Origin: Gemmatimonadota bacterium
Lineage (GTDB): Bacteria; Gemmatimonadota; Gemmatimonadetes; Palauibacterales; KS3-K002
Length of the DNA: 59,313 bases
Reading direction: 5' to 3'
Assembly: GCA_020350785.1 (NCBI GenBank)
Contig: CP070722.1
Span: 863,843 to 923,155 of the forward strand
The notes beneath the pieces were generated by a model. It saw nothing but the letters and a program-made list of their open reading frames with translations, had not been told where the DNA came from and made no database searches. Made by a program: the position numbers and the translations under genes. Of this stretch, positions 33,683 through 41,482 are shown piece after piece. Position 1 is the first letter of the stretch; each line of letters opens with the position of its first letter.

Positions 33683-34416
33683 CGGCCCACGTCTCCTGAG
33701 ATCAGAGTGCCGACCCTGCGTCCGCGCGCCGCGGCGAGCACGGCGCCCGGACGTTGGATGTTGAGCACGATTACCGGCAAGCCGTTGTCCTTGCAGAGCG
33801 AAATCGCCGTGGCATCCATCACACCCAGCTCGCGGGTCATCACTTCCAGAAACGATATCTCCGTTATGAGCTCGGCGGCTGGGTCCGTGACCGGATCCGC
33901 CGAGTGCACGCCTTCCACCTTCGTGGCCTTGATGATCAGTTCCGCCTCTATTTCTATCGCCCGTAGGACTGCGGCCGTGTCGGTAGAAAAGTAGGGATTG
34001 CCCGTTCCGCCGGCAAAGAGGACGACACGCCCCTTCTCGATATGGCGAAGAGCCCGCCTGCGAATGTACGGCTCGGCCAGCTCGTCCATCCGAATCGCCG
34101 TCAGCACGCGGTTCTCGATACCCTTCTTCTCCAGAACATCCTGGATCGCCAGCGCGTTGATCACCGTCGCCAGCATCCCCATGTAGTCGGCGGAGACTCT
34201 ATCCATCCCGCCCTCCGCCGCCGCCGCCCCGCGTACGATGTTGCCGCCGCCCACGACCAGACCCAGCGCCACGCCGGCTTCGTGGACTCCCTTGATCTCC
34301 TCCGTCAGTCGGTCGACCGCCGGCCAAGAAATCCCGAAACCGCCGCTCCCCGCCAGCGACTCGCCTGAGAGCTTCAGGAGGATCCTCTGGTACTGAAGTC
34401 GCCCGCCCGCTTCCAC
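33679..34416 (-). CDS. pyrH: UMP kinase
   Basis: Phosphorylates UMP to UDP; the bacterial enzyme is a hexamer of the amino acid kinase fold. The 245 residues have RILLKLSGESLAG, VVGGGNIVRGAAAAEGGMDR, the FAGGTGNPYFSTDTAA nucleotide segment and the ATKVEGVHSADPV loop. It starts directly after the tsf stop and overlaps frr by four bases, so the three genes are translationally coupled. Confidence 0.97.
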   Translation of the reverse strand: MEAGGRLQYQRILLKLSGESLAGSGGFGISWPAVDRLTEEIKGVHEAGVALGLVVGGGNIVRGAAAAEGGMDRVSADYMGMLATVINALAIQDVLEKKGIENRVLTAIRMDELAEPYIRRRALRHIEKGRVVLFAGGTGNPYFSTDTAAVLRAIEIEAELIIKATKVEGVHSADPVTDPAAELITEISFLEVMTRELGVMDATAISLCKDNGLPVIVLNIQRPGAVLAAARGRRVGTLISGDVGR

Positions 34417-35013
34417 CTAACCGCCCACCTGGAAACGCACGAAACGTCCAACCGCGATCTTCTCCCCCAGTTTCGCTTGCGTCTGCGAGATCCTGTCGGC
34501 GACCGAGACCTCCGGGTCCTTCACGTAGCTCTGCTCCAGAAGCGTTCGCTCCTCGAAAAACTTCCTCAGCTTGCCCTCCACAATCTTCTCGGCTATCGCG
34601 TCGGGCTTGCCCGTCTCCTTCGCTTGAGCGAAGAAGATCCTTCGCTCGCTCTCGATGATCTCTTCCGGTACATCCTCGCGCGAGACCGCCACCGGATCGG
34701 AGGCCGCGATGTGCATCGCCAGGTCGCGGGCCAGGACCTGGAACTCCTCGGTGCGCGCGACGAAGTCGGTCTCACAGTTGAGTTCAACCAGTACTCCTAC
34801 GTTGCGCGAGTGATGGATGTACGACTCTACTACTCCCTGTCGCGCCTCACGGCCCGATCGCTTCTCGGCCGACGCCGCCCCCTTCTTCCGAAGCCACTCA
34901 ACGGCGGCTTCCATATCCCCGGCCGTCTCCTGGAGCGCACGCTTGCAGTCCATCATCCCCGCGCCCGTGCGCTCTCTCAATGCCTTGACATCAGTCGCCT
35001 TGATTTCTGCCAT
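34417..35013 (-). CDS. tsf: Elongation factor Ts
   Basis: EF-Ts exchanges GDP for GTP on EF-Tu. The ATG at 35013 gives 198 residues starting MAEIKATDVKALRERTGAGM, with the DCKRAL helix, the KRSGREARQG segment and ELNCETDFVAR (the TDF motif for EF-Tu contact). At under 200 residues it is the short form, with one core subdomain, as in Thermus. A terminator-like hairpin sits in the 62 bases between rpsB and this gene. Confidence 0.96.
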   Translation of the reverse strand: MAEIKATDVKALRERTGAGMMDCKRALQETAGDMEAAVEWLRKKGAASAEKRSGREARQGVVESYIHHSRNVGVLVELNCETDFVARTEEFQVLARDLAMHIAASDPVAVSREDVPEEIIESERRIFFAQAKETGKPDAIAEKIVEGKLRKFFEERTLLEQSYVKDPEVSVADRISQTQAKLGEKIAVGRFVRFQVGG

Positions 35014-35043
35014 TATCTGTCTTGTCTCGGGTTCTTTCTCATC

Positions 35044-35067
35044 AAAAGGGGCCACCGAAGTGGCCCC
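35044..35067 (-). terminator. Internal terminator/attenuator between rpsB and tsf
   Basis: On the minus strand a perfect 8-bp stem GGGGCCAC / GTGGCCCC encloses a TTCG tetraloop and is followed by TTTT. It begins 8 bases after the rpsB stop. A terminator-like element at the rpsB-tsf junction is known in E. coli, where it adjusts the ratio of S2 to EF-Ts. Confidence 0.8.
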
Positions 35068-35075
35068 ACCAGCGA

Positions 35076-36017
35076 TCAACCTTCGCCGGCCCTCGATCGC
35101 TCGCCGCCCTCTGCGGCCACCCTCCCTTCATCGGACTCCTCGGCGGCATCCTCCTCCGAATCATCGCCTGCGGGTGACCCACGGTGCGCGGCGATCACCT
35201 CCGGTCGCGGCCGCCGCCGCTTGCGCGACCGCCGGCCACCTCCGCCGCCCCCCTCAGTTACCGATACCGCAGAGTCGCTCGAGTAGGTGAACACCTCCTC
35301 TTCCTCCTCGGCCACCGCGGCTCGCAGCTCCTCGGGCACTTCCGCGATCGCCGCCTGGACCGTATCGGCGATCTCACCCGTGATCAGCGACACCGAGCGG
35401 ATCGCATCGTCGTTGCCCGCGATCGGGATGGTGAGCAGATCCGGGTCAGCGTTCGTATCGGCGATCGCAACGACCGGGATACCCAGCTTGTTGGCCTCTG
35501 CAACGGCGATGGCCTCTTTCCTGGAATCGACTACAAAGATGCAGCCGGGCGGCCGCGTCATGTTTTTTATTCCGGAGAGGTAGCGGTCCAGTTTCTCGCG
35601 CTCGCGATCCAGCAGCAATCGTTCCTTCTTCGTGTAGAACTCGAAGGCGCCCTCCTCCACTCCGCGCTCCAGCTCTTTCAGACGCCTGATGTTCTTCTTG
35701 ATCGTCTGGAAATTCGTGAGCATGCCGCCAAGCCAACGCTCGGTGACGTAGAAAGCCCCGCAGCGCTCGGCCTCGGCTCGCACCGTGTAGCTCAGCTGCG
35801 CCTTCGTACAAACGAAAAGCACCGAGTCGCCCCGGTGGATGACCTCGCGAATCAGCGCTTTGGCCCGCTCGATCTCACGCAGCGTCTTTTTGAGATCGAT
35901 TATGTAAATGCCGCCACGCTCCGCGAAGATGAAGCGCCGCATCTTCGGGTTCCAGCGCCGGGTCTGATGACCGAAGTGAACTCCGGCCTGGAGCAAGTCC
36001 TCGAGTCCTACCGCCAT
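35076..36017 (-). CDS. rpsB: 30S ribosomal protein S2, with long C-terminal tail
   Basis: S2 binds late to the 30S body and helps recruit S1. The first 230 residues match the family: MAVGLEDLLQAGVHFGHQTR, RFIFAERGGIYIIDLKKTL, RWLGGMLTNFQTIK, PGCIFVVDSRKEAIAVAEAN, and ITGEIADTVQAA. A further tail of about 75 residues then runs through an acidic patch, a poly-Gly stretch, a basic block (RRSRKRRRPRP), and an acidic end. S2 is normally 230-260 residues, so this 313-residue form carries an unusual disordered extension that could influence RNA or S1 contacts. Confidence 0.97.
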   Translation of the reverse strand: MAVGLEDLLQAGVHFGHQTRRWNPKMRRFIFAERGGIYIIDLKKTLREIERAKALIREVIHRGDSVLFVCTKAQLSYTVRAEAERCGAFYVTERWLGGMLTNFQTIKKNIRRLKELERGVEEGAFEFYTKKERLLLDREREKLDRYLSGIKNMTRPPGCIFVVDSRKEAIAVAEANKLGIPVVAIADTNADPDLLTIPIAGNDDAIRSVSLITGEIADTVQAAIAEVPEELRAAVAEEEEEVFTYSSDSAVSVTEGGGGGGRRSRKRRRPRPEVIAAHRGSPAGDDSEEDAAEESDEGRVAAEGGERSRAGEG

Positions 36018-36046
36018 GTCCCCTCTTTCCTGATAACCACTGCCGC

Positions 36047-36454
36047 CTAACGCTTGCTGAACTGGAAGCGCTTGCGCGCCTTCGGTTGACCGTACTTCTT
36101 CCGCTCCACCCGCCGCGGGTCGCGCGTCAGCAGCCCCTCACGCCGAAGCTGCAAACGGCGATCCTCATCCTCGACCAGAAGGGCTCGGGCGACCCCCAGC
36201 TGAATCGCGCCGGCCTGGCCCGTCAGGCCGCCCCCCCGCACGTTCACCGTGACATCATATTCGCCAAACGTGTCGGTGGCGCGGAACGGCTTCTCCACGA
36301 TCGATTGGTACGTCCCGCGCGGAAAGTAGTCGGGCAGCGTACGACCGTTGATCTGCCAGGCTCCCTTGCCCCGCTTCAAGTACACTCGGGCGACCGACGT
36401 CTTGCGACGTCCCACCGCGTGGACTCGTCCGTCTTCCAACTTCTTTCCGATCAT
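36047..36454 (-). CDS. rpsI: 30S ribosomal protein S9
   Basis: The 135-residue protein shows the S9 pattern: HAVGRRKTSVARVYLKRGKG at the N-terminus, DVTVNVRGGGLTGQAGAIQL in the middle, and a C-terminal tail ending KARKRFQFSKR, whose last residues contact the P-site tRNA. It pairs with rplM upstream, as in most bacteria. The gap to rplM is 32 bases. Confidence 0.98.
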   Translation of the reverse strand: MIGKKLEDGRVHAVGRRKTSVARVYLKRGKGAWQINGRTLPDYFPRGTYQSIVEKPFRATDTFGEYDVTVNVRGGGLTGQAGAIQLGVARALLVEDEDRRLQLRREGLLTRDPRRVERKKYGQPKARKRFQFSKR

Positions 36455-36486
36455 GTCGTCTCTGACTTCGCCAATGGTGGGGTGAG

Positions 36487-36945
36487 CTAGCTCTTTATCT
36501 TCAGCGTCTCGGTGGCAAGCCCCTGGTGAGGGTGCTCAGCTCCCGGGTAGACGCGGAGCTTCTTCAGCAACTGGCGGCCCAGGGTCGTCTTGGGAAGCAT
36601 GCCTTGCACCGCGCGCCGGATCACGAACTCGGGGCGTCGCTCCAGCATCCGCTTGAACGGAATGTGCTTGGCACTGCCCATGTAGCCGCTGTGCCGGAAG
36701 TAGGTCTTCTGCTCCGCCTTCTTACCGGTCAGCCGAACCCGGGCCGCGTTCACGACGATCACGCCGTCGCCACAGTCGACGTGAGGCGTATACTCCGGTT
36801 TGTGCTTGCCCCGCAGGACCCGCGCCACCTCCACGGCCAGACGCCCTAGGACCGCGCCCTCGGCGTCGACCAGATACCAAGTTCGGGGCACCTCAGCCGG
36901 CCTCGCGGCCGGCGTCTTCATCGATTCAGTGAGCAGTTCCGTCAT
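36487..36945 (-). CDS. rplM: 50S ribosomal protein L13
   Basis: An early assembly protein of the 50S subunit. The ATG at 36945 gives 152 residues with WYLVDAEGAVLGRLAVEVAR, GKHKPEYTPHVDCGDGVIVV, KTYFRHSGYMGSAKHI, and GMLPKTTLGRQLLKKLRVY, then PHQGLATETLKI. About 14 extra N-terminal residues (TESMKTPAARPAEVPR) precede the core. A TTG-like start five codons earlier (36960) is possible. The gene leads a ten-gene operon, with a promoter and a leader hairpin directly upstream. Confidence 0.97.
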   Translation of the reverse strand: MTELLTESMKTPAARPAEVPRTWYLVDAEGAVLGRLAVEVARVLRGKHKPEYTPHVDCGDGVIVVNAARVRLTGKKAEQKTYFRHSGYMGSAKHIPFKRMLERRPEFVIRRAVQGMLPKTTLGRQLLKKLRVYPGAEHPHQGLATETLKIKS

Positions 36946-36960
36946 TGCCTCTAGTCGCAC

Positions 36961-36993
36961 AAAAAGGCCGTCTCCGTCCCGTAAGACACGGCC
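36961..36993 (-). terminator. Leader hairpin with U-tract upstream of rplM
   Basis: On the minus strand GGCCGT (36993-36988) and ACGGCC (36971-36966) form a 6-bp stem enclosing 16 bases, followed by TTTTT (36965-36961). It lies 15 bases before the rplM ATG, inside the transcript from the promoter at 37030-37058. It has terminator form and could be a ribosomal-protein autoregulation element. Confidence 0.6.
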
Positions 36994-37029
36994 GATGTAC
37001 CGTCGTATCGCGTTATGGGACAGCGGAAA

Positions 37030-37058
37030 AGGATAGTCCGGGCCTGCAGATATGTCAA
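37030..37058 (-). promoter_or_regulatory. Strong sigma70-like promoter of the rplM-rseP operon
   Basis: On the minus strand TTGACA (37058-37053), a 17-base spacer and TATCCT (37035-37030). The -35 box is perfect. The predicted start near 37023 gives a leader of about 78 bases that includes the hairpin at 36966-36993. Confidence 0.85.
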
Positions 37059-37087
37059 GGAAGATAAGGCCGTTTGCCAGCCGCCCC

Positions 37088-38029
37088 TCAACCCCCCAAA
37101 AAGCTCTCTAGCGAGCGCGCCCTCGACACGTGGCGCAGCCGCGCCAGTGCGCGCTCCTTGATCTGCCGCACCCTCTCCCGGGTCACGCCCAGCAGCTGCC
37201 CGATCTCCTCCAGAGTCATGGCCTCTTCACCATCCAGGCCGTAATAGAGGCGTAAGATCTTGGCCTCGCGGGGCTTTAGCGTCGAGAGCGCCGCTTCGAC
37301 GTTGATCTTGAGGGCTTTCTCGAACGCCTCCTGCTCGGGCCCAGGGCGGATGTCGTCTGGCAGATAATCGAGCAGCTTGTTGTCCTCACCGGGGACCAAG
37401 GGGGCATCCAGCGAGAGGTGAGCCATGGCAATCGACATGGTCTTGTACAGCTCGTCCGCCTCGACCTCCAGCCCCTCGGCCAGCTCGCCCACCGTGGGCT
37501 CGCGCCCCAGCTCCTGGACCAGGGCGCTGGACCGCTTGCCGATCCGATGTAGCTCGCCGGCCCGGTTCAGAGGCACCCGGACGATCCGCGACTGCTCGGC
37601 CAGGGCCTGCAGTATCGCCTGGCGTATCCACCAGACGGCGTAGCTGATGAACTTCACGCCCCGGGTCTCATCGAACTTCTCGGCCGCCCGAATCAGACCC
37701 AGATTCCCCTCGTTGATCAGATCAGCCAGGGCGACCCCCTGGTTCTGATACTTCTTGGCTATGGAGACTACGAAGCGCAGGTTGGAGTTGACGAGCTTCT
37801 CTAGAGCGACTCGGTCGCCGCGGCGGATTCGCTGAGCCAGTTCGGCCTCCTCGCCGCGGTTGATGAGCGGGTAGACGCTGATCTCGCGGAGGTACTGGTC
37901 GAGTGAGCCCGGCGGCGTCGCCGCCGCCCGGTGAGCGGGGCCAAACACCTGAAAGACCGACTCGCGTTCCGGTGAGCGCTCGTCGGATTTCGGGTCTTCT
38001 GGGGTATGGTCGTGCCCTGATCGCCTCAA
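37088..38029 (-). CDS. Sigma70-family RNA polymerase sigma factor without region 1.1
   Basis: The 313-residue protein has regions 1.2 to 4: SLDQYLREISVYPLINRGEE (1.2), NLRFVVSIAKKYQNQGVALA, INEGNLGLIRAAEKFDETRG, KFISYAVWWIRQAILQALAE (2.1-2.4), RIVRVPLNRAGELHRI (3.0), and the helix-turn-helix TLEEIGQLLGVTRERVRQIK (4.2). Region 1.1 is missing and the first 45 residues are polar. This short form is the primary sigma factor in Bacteroidetes. Here it may be either primary or a group 2 (RpoS-like) sigma factor. The near-consensus promoters in this window would suit it. Confidence 0.9.
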   Translation of the reverse strand: MRRSGHDHTPEDPKSDERSPERESVFQVFGPAHRAAATPPGSLDQYLREISVYPLINRGEEAELAQRIRRGDRVALEKLVNSNLRFVVSIAKKYQNQGVALADLINEGNLGLIRAAEKFDETRGVKFISYAVWWIRQAILQALAEQSRIVRVPLNRAGELHRIGKRSSALVQELGREPTVGELAEGLEVEADELYKTMSIAMAHLSLDAPLVPGEDNKLLDYLPDDIRPGPEQEAFEKALKINVEAALSTLKPREAKILRLYYGLDGEEAMTLEEIGQLLGVTRERVRQIKERALARLRHVSRARSLESFLGG

Positions 38030-38093
38030 ATCGCTAAAACCCCGATGTCGCTCAAGGACTCGGCGCCGACGCCGAAACTCAGCCTCTCACGCT

Positions 38094-38858
38094 CTATCGA
38101 ACCAGGTTGCCCAAACGGTCCCAGCGCACGTCGGTCAACCACGGGAGAGGGCGAAGCTTGCTGCGATCGAATGAGTAGTAGATGAAGAGCGGTCGCCCTT
38201 TGATCAGGTCTCGACCGACAAAGCCCCAGTAGCGGGAGTCCTGAGAGTTGTCGCGATTGTCGCCCATCACGAAGTAGCGGCCCTCCGGGACAAGAACAGG
38301 CCCCCAGTCGTCGCGAGTCGGACGGTATGATCCGGGGTCCGTGGCGCCCGTTAGGTACTCTCTCTGCCACTCGAATTGCGGATCGTAGTAGTTGCCGTTG
38401 GGCTGGCTGTGCTGGATATACGCTTCGTCCAGCGTTGCTCCGTTCACGTATAGCCGACCCTGGCGCATCTCGACGGTGTCACCTGGCAAGCCTATGACTC
38501 GCTTCACGTAGTTCTTGGATGGATCCAGCGGGTATTGAAAGACCACTATGTCCTGTCGCTCCGGGTCATCGAACGCCGGAAGCCGGACACTCGTAAAGGG
38601 CACCTGGGCACCGTAGACCGCCTTGTTGACAAGCAGGAAATCACCCACCAGCAGGGTCCGTTCCATCGACCCGGTGGGGATCTTGAACGCCTCTACCGCG
38701 AAAGTGCGAATGATCAGGAACAGCAGGATAGCTACCGAGAGAGACTTGACCCACTCCCAGATCCAACGACCCGTCCCGGGCTCCGCTCGCTGGCTCTCGC
38801 TCTGAGCTTGCTGGCGCCCCTGGCGCTGCACACCGACTGCCTTACGCTTCTTTGCCAT
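38094..38858 (-). CDS. lepB: Signal peptidase I
   Basis: Cleaves signal peptides of exported proteins. The 254-residue protein has one membrane helix (about 39-55) and the Ser/Lys dyad: Ser64 in PTGSMERTLL and Lys119 in NYVKRVIGLPGDTVEM. Box E is YFVMGDNRDNSQDSRYWGFV. The N-terminus is rich in Lys, Arg and Gln. It is 64 bases upstream of the sigma factor gene in the same direction. The region before it carries two copies of a 16-base repeat. Confidence 0.96.
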   Translation of the reverse strand: MAKKRKAVGVQRQGRQQAQSESQRAEPGTGRWIWEWVKSLSVAILLFLIIRTFAVEAFKIPTGSMERTLLVGDFLLVNKAVYGAQVPFTSVRLPAFDDPERQDIVVFQYPLDPSKNYVKRVIGLPGDTVEMRQGRLYVNGATLDEAYIQHSQPNGNYYDPQFEWQREYLTGATDPGSYRPTRDDWGPVLVPEGRYFVMGDNRDNSQDSRYWGFVGRDLIKGRPLFIYYSFDRSKLRPLPWLTDVRWDRLGNLVR

Positions 38859-38952
38859 TACGACTTACCTCACGACGCGCGCCCGGCTGTAGTGCCCGGC
38901 CCGCCTTTGCCTCCGTCTGAATCTTACAGCTGCGCACGCCTAGAGATCCGGC

Positions 38953-38995
38953 AGCGCCAATTCACTAACCTAACAGAGAAGCGCCAATCACCAAC
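38953..38995 (-). repeat. Tandem direct repeat upstream of lepB
   Basis: Two copies of AGCGCCAAT(T)CAC(T/C)AAC, at 38953-38969 and 38980-38995, are spaced 27 bases apart, in the 202-base gap between lepB and the next gene. They could be a pair of binding sites for a regulator of lepB. The rest of this gap shows no clear promoter or gene. Confidence 0.4.
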
Positions 38996-39060
38996 TGCGG
39001 CGTCCGACCCCGTCAACTTAGCACGGCGGGCGTCCGCCTCCAAATCCGCCGACGCCGATC

Positions 39061-39702
39061 TCATCTTGTACCTCTCAGCACGACATGGTCCCCCCGCACA
39101 CCCACATCCGTTACGAAGCGCGGCAAGTCGAAGGGAACAGCGTTGGCCGGCAGATCAGCGGCGCCCGCTCTCAGCTGCGCCAGCAGTTGGTCGCGCCACG
39201 CGTCCGGCAAGGGCATAGGCCCGACCTGCACATTATCGACGAACATCACACCTCGGCCGGGTGCCAGGCCATCGAGCCGGCCTCTTGCGGTGACCATGGC
39301 CGTATCTCCCAGGAGCGCCACCGCCGCTCCCAATCGACTTGCACCCGGCAGCTCTCTCATCGCCACCCGGCCTGCGAGGACGAGAGCCTCGTCCTCAATG
39401 CCCGCCGTGACATCCGAGATGTAGGAGGGGAAAAAGCCCTGGAGTCCGTAGCGAATCCAGCTGTCCAGCTCCTGAACGCTCAGTACTACCTCGTCGACCC
39501 TTCCCTGGCCCAGCGCCACGATCCTCTCCTCTACCTCGCGCGCCAGGGCAGCCCCGTCCGGCGCCGTCACCTCGGTCGCCGCCTCGTCCTTTCCCCTGAG
39601 CGCAGCGACGACATCGCCGATCTCCTCATGAAACAGCCAACCCGCCGCCAAGCCCGCCAGCAGCAGGGTACCACAGCCAATTGCCGATAGGCAGCTACGC
39701 AT
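39061..39702 (-). CDS. Membrane-anchored protein of unknown function
   Basis: A 213-residue product with an N-terminal membrane helix (CGTLLLAGLAAGWLF) and an extracytoplasmic domain of about 170 residues. I recognise no family. The rest is rich in Ala, Leu, Gly and Val with several predicted strands: VVLSVQELDSWIRYGL, ALVLAGRVAMRELPG, MVTARGRLDGL, GVMFVDNVQVGPMPLP. The pattern looks like a repeating strand-rich fold that may bind lipid or envelope material, but this is a guess. It overlaps thpR by 8 bases. Confidence 0.65.
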   Translation of the reverse strand: MRSCLSAIGCGTLLLAGLAAGWLFHEEIGDVVAALRGKDEAATEVTAPDGAALAREVEERIVALGQGRVDEVVLSVQELDSWIRYGLQGFFPSYISDVTAGIEDEALVLAGRVAMRELPGASRLGAAVALLGDTAMVTARGRLDGLAPGRGVMFVDNVQVGPMPLPDAWRDQLLAQLRAGAADLPANAVPFDLPRFVTDVGVRGDHVVLRGTR

Positions 39703-40279
39703 GCCCCAGTCGCTCCCCTCCAGCCTCGAGGTCTGCCCTGTGAATTACGTCGTACACGGCCCCACCCGGCAGCAAGCGGCTTCGCATCACCTCCACCGCA
39801 GCCACCAAGAAGACGTCTTCGTACTCGATCTGCCGGGCAAGCGAGTCGAGCCCGTCGAACTCTTTGGCCGAGACACCTCTCCGCGAGCGGCCCACTGTGA
39901 AATGCGGGTGAAAGGCCCTCGTCTCTTTGGGGAAGCCCAACGCCCAGAGCTCGTCCTCGAGACGCGACTGTAGCCCCTTCAGCGGCGCGCTCGACTCTAT
40001 TCCCACCCACACCACGTTGGGACGCCGCAATGTCGGAAATGCGCCCACGCCCTGCACCCTCAACCGAAAAGCAGCGACCCCGGCAACAGCGCGGTCCACC
40101 GCGGCCACCAACTCCGCCCTGCCTCCCTCCGGCACCTCGCCCAAAAACTTCAGCGTCAGGTGGACATTCTCCGGCGGCACCCAGCGGACCGGGAAACCTG
40201 CTTCGCGGAGCGAACGACTCGCCTCGTTCAGCCGGACCCGCTCCTCCGTGCTGGGATTGATCGCTACGAAGACACGCAT
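39695..40279 (-). CDS. thpR: RNA 2',3'-cyclic phosphodiesterase (ThpR/LigT)
   Basis: A 2H phosphoesterase that opens RNA 2',3'-cyclic phosphates. The 194-residue protein has both HxTx motifs: HLTLKFLGEVPEG (near residue 45) and HPHFTVGRSRRG (near residue 130, HFTV form). The N-terminus MRVFVAINPSTEERVRL fits the family. The ATG at 40279 is chosen, since the preceding codon is a weaker GTG start. It lies between larE and the unknown anchored protein. Its physiological role in bacteria is unsettled. Confidence 0.9.
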   Translation of the reverse strand: MRVFVAINPSTEERVRLNEASRSLREAGFPVRWVPPENVHLTLKFLGEVPEGGRAELVAAVDRAVAGVAAFRLRVQGVGAFPTLRRPNVVWVGIESSAPLKGLQSRLEDELWALGFPKETRAFHPHFTVGRSRRGVSAKEFDGLDSLARQIEYEDVFLVAAVEVMRSRLLPGGAVYDVIHRADLEAGGERLGHA

Positions 40280-40351
40280 CACGATCCTAAGAGCCCCGAC
40301 GACCCTTGCACGAAGGCTCGAGCCACGAACTTCGAGGCCGTTGCCCCTCGG

Positions 40352-41404
40352 TTACAGGGCCAGGGCCACATGCTTGAAGCCGGCGCGCCGGGCGAGGTCG
40401 TCGGCAATTTCGCTCAGCGAGCCCAACGCCGTCGAGGTGGGTGCCTCGTGTGGCATCACCAACGCCAGCTCCCCTCTCGCGCCGGCGGCCTCGAGGGTCG
40501 CGCCGACTCCGGCCTCCGCCAAGAGGCGTTCGCCCGTCATCTCTCGGGCCCTCTCGTCCGGCGGCCGCCCCCCGTCTCCAACTTCGCCGTTGAGCGATCC
40601 GCGCCGGTAACCGGCCAGGTCGACACAGACACGATCGAACCCCGCCGCCTGCAACGCTGCCAGGACTTCGGCCCTGAAGCCCGCCCCGCCGAACAGCGGA
40701 AGGTCAACGGCCGGTACCTCGATCCGCGCCAGATCACCGTGGTAGCGTACCCTCAGATCACGCCAGCGATGCAAGGCTTGCAGGCGCGCCTCCGCATCCT
40801 CCACCTGACGCAGCCGTTGCGGCGTCACTCGTATGCCGTGAGGGATGCGGCTGGCCAGACAAGGCGAGGCCGGGAGGTCCCAGCCTGGGAGGCCGGCAGC
40901 GCGCGACAGGGCGCGAATCTCCGCCTTCGTCAAGCCGGCCTCCTGCAGCGGCGAGCGGACGCCCAGCTCCCGAGCGGCTTGCCGACCCGGGCGATGATCG
41001 TGCACGTCGTCGGCGTTGGTCCCATCGAAGACCGCCGCATAGCCGCGCTCCTGCGCCAATGCAACCAGCCGGCGGAAGAGCTCTGTCTTGCAAAAATAGC
41101 AGCGGTCGGCCGGGTTGGCGGCGTAGTCCGGATCGTCCAGCTCCGATGTCTCGATCTCTTCATGGCGGAGCCCAATCGAGCGAGCCACGTCGACGGCGAT
41201 TCGGTGCTGCGCTTCCGAGTAGCTGGGCGAGCGACCGGTCACAGCCAGCACGCGCTCGCCACCCAGCGCGTCAACCGCGGCCTTCGCCAGGAAGGCCGAG
41301 TCGACGCCGCCGCTGTAGGCGATGAGCGCTGAGCCGGCACTCCCCAGTCGGTCATCCAGCGCCTGTTTCTTCGTGGCGAGATCTATCGTGGCAAGCTCCA
41401 TCAT
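40352..41404 (-). CDS. larE: LarE-like ATP-dependent sacrificial sulfur transferase, extended C-terminus
   Basis: LarE adenylates and then sulfurises the nickel-pincer cofactor precursor P2CD, donating sulfur from its own Cys (in Lactobacillus LarE). The PP-loop is IAYSGGVDSAFLAKA. CYFCKTELF and PASPCLASRIPHG follow, the latter with the Cys equivalent to Cys176. A further region of about 75 residues follows YRRGSLNGE, where LarE usually ends, with a strand-helix-strand pattern (GELALVMPHE, ARRAGFKHVALAL) of unknown role. No larA, larB or larC is in the window. Its partner could be another nickel-pincer enzyme, or it could serve another sulfur reaction. Confidence 0.82.
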   Translation of the reverse strand: MMELATIDLATKKQALDDRLGSAGSALIAYSGGVDSAFLAKAAVDALGGERVLAVTGRSPSYSEAQHRIAVDVARSIGLRHEEIETSELDDPDYAANPADRCYFCKTELFRRLVALAQERGYAAVFDGTNADDVHDHRPGRQAARELGVRSPLQEAGLTKAEIRALSRAAGLPGWDLPASPCLASRIPHGIRVTPQRLRQVEDAEARLQALHRWRDLRVRYHGDLARIEVPAVDLPLFGGAGFRAEVLAALQAAGFDRVCVDLAGYRRGSLNGEVGDGGRPPDERAREMTGERLLAEAGVGATLEAAGARGELALVMPHEAPTSTALGSLSEIADDLARRAGFKHVALAL

Positions 41405-41433
41405 AGTGCCGCCGTCGAGTTGAGCGGATCAGC

Positions 41434-41465
41434 AAAATACTCGAATGGGGCGCAGGGGGTGTCAA
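41434..41465 (-). promoter_or_regulatory. Possible promoter of larE
   Basis: On the minus strand a perfect TTGACA (41465-41460) is followed by TATTTT (41439-41434) with a long 20-base spacer. At the standard 17-base spacing the hexamer is GAGTAT, which fits poorly. It precedes the larE ATG by about 30 bases. Confidence 0.3.
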
Positions 41466-41482
41466 GCTTCGCGGCCGAAGGC

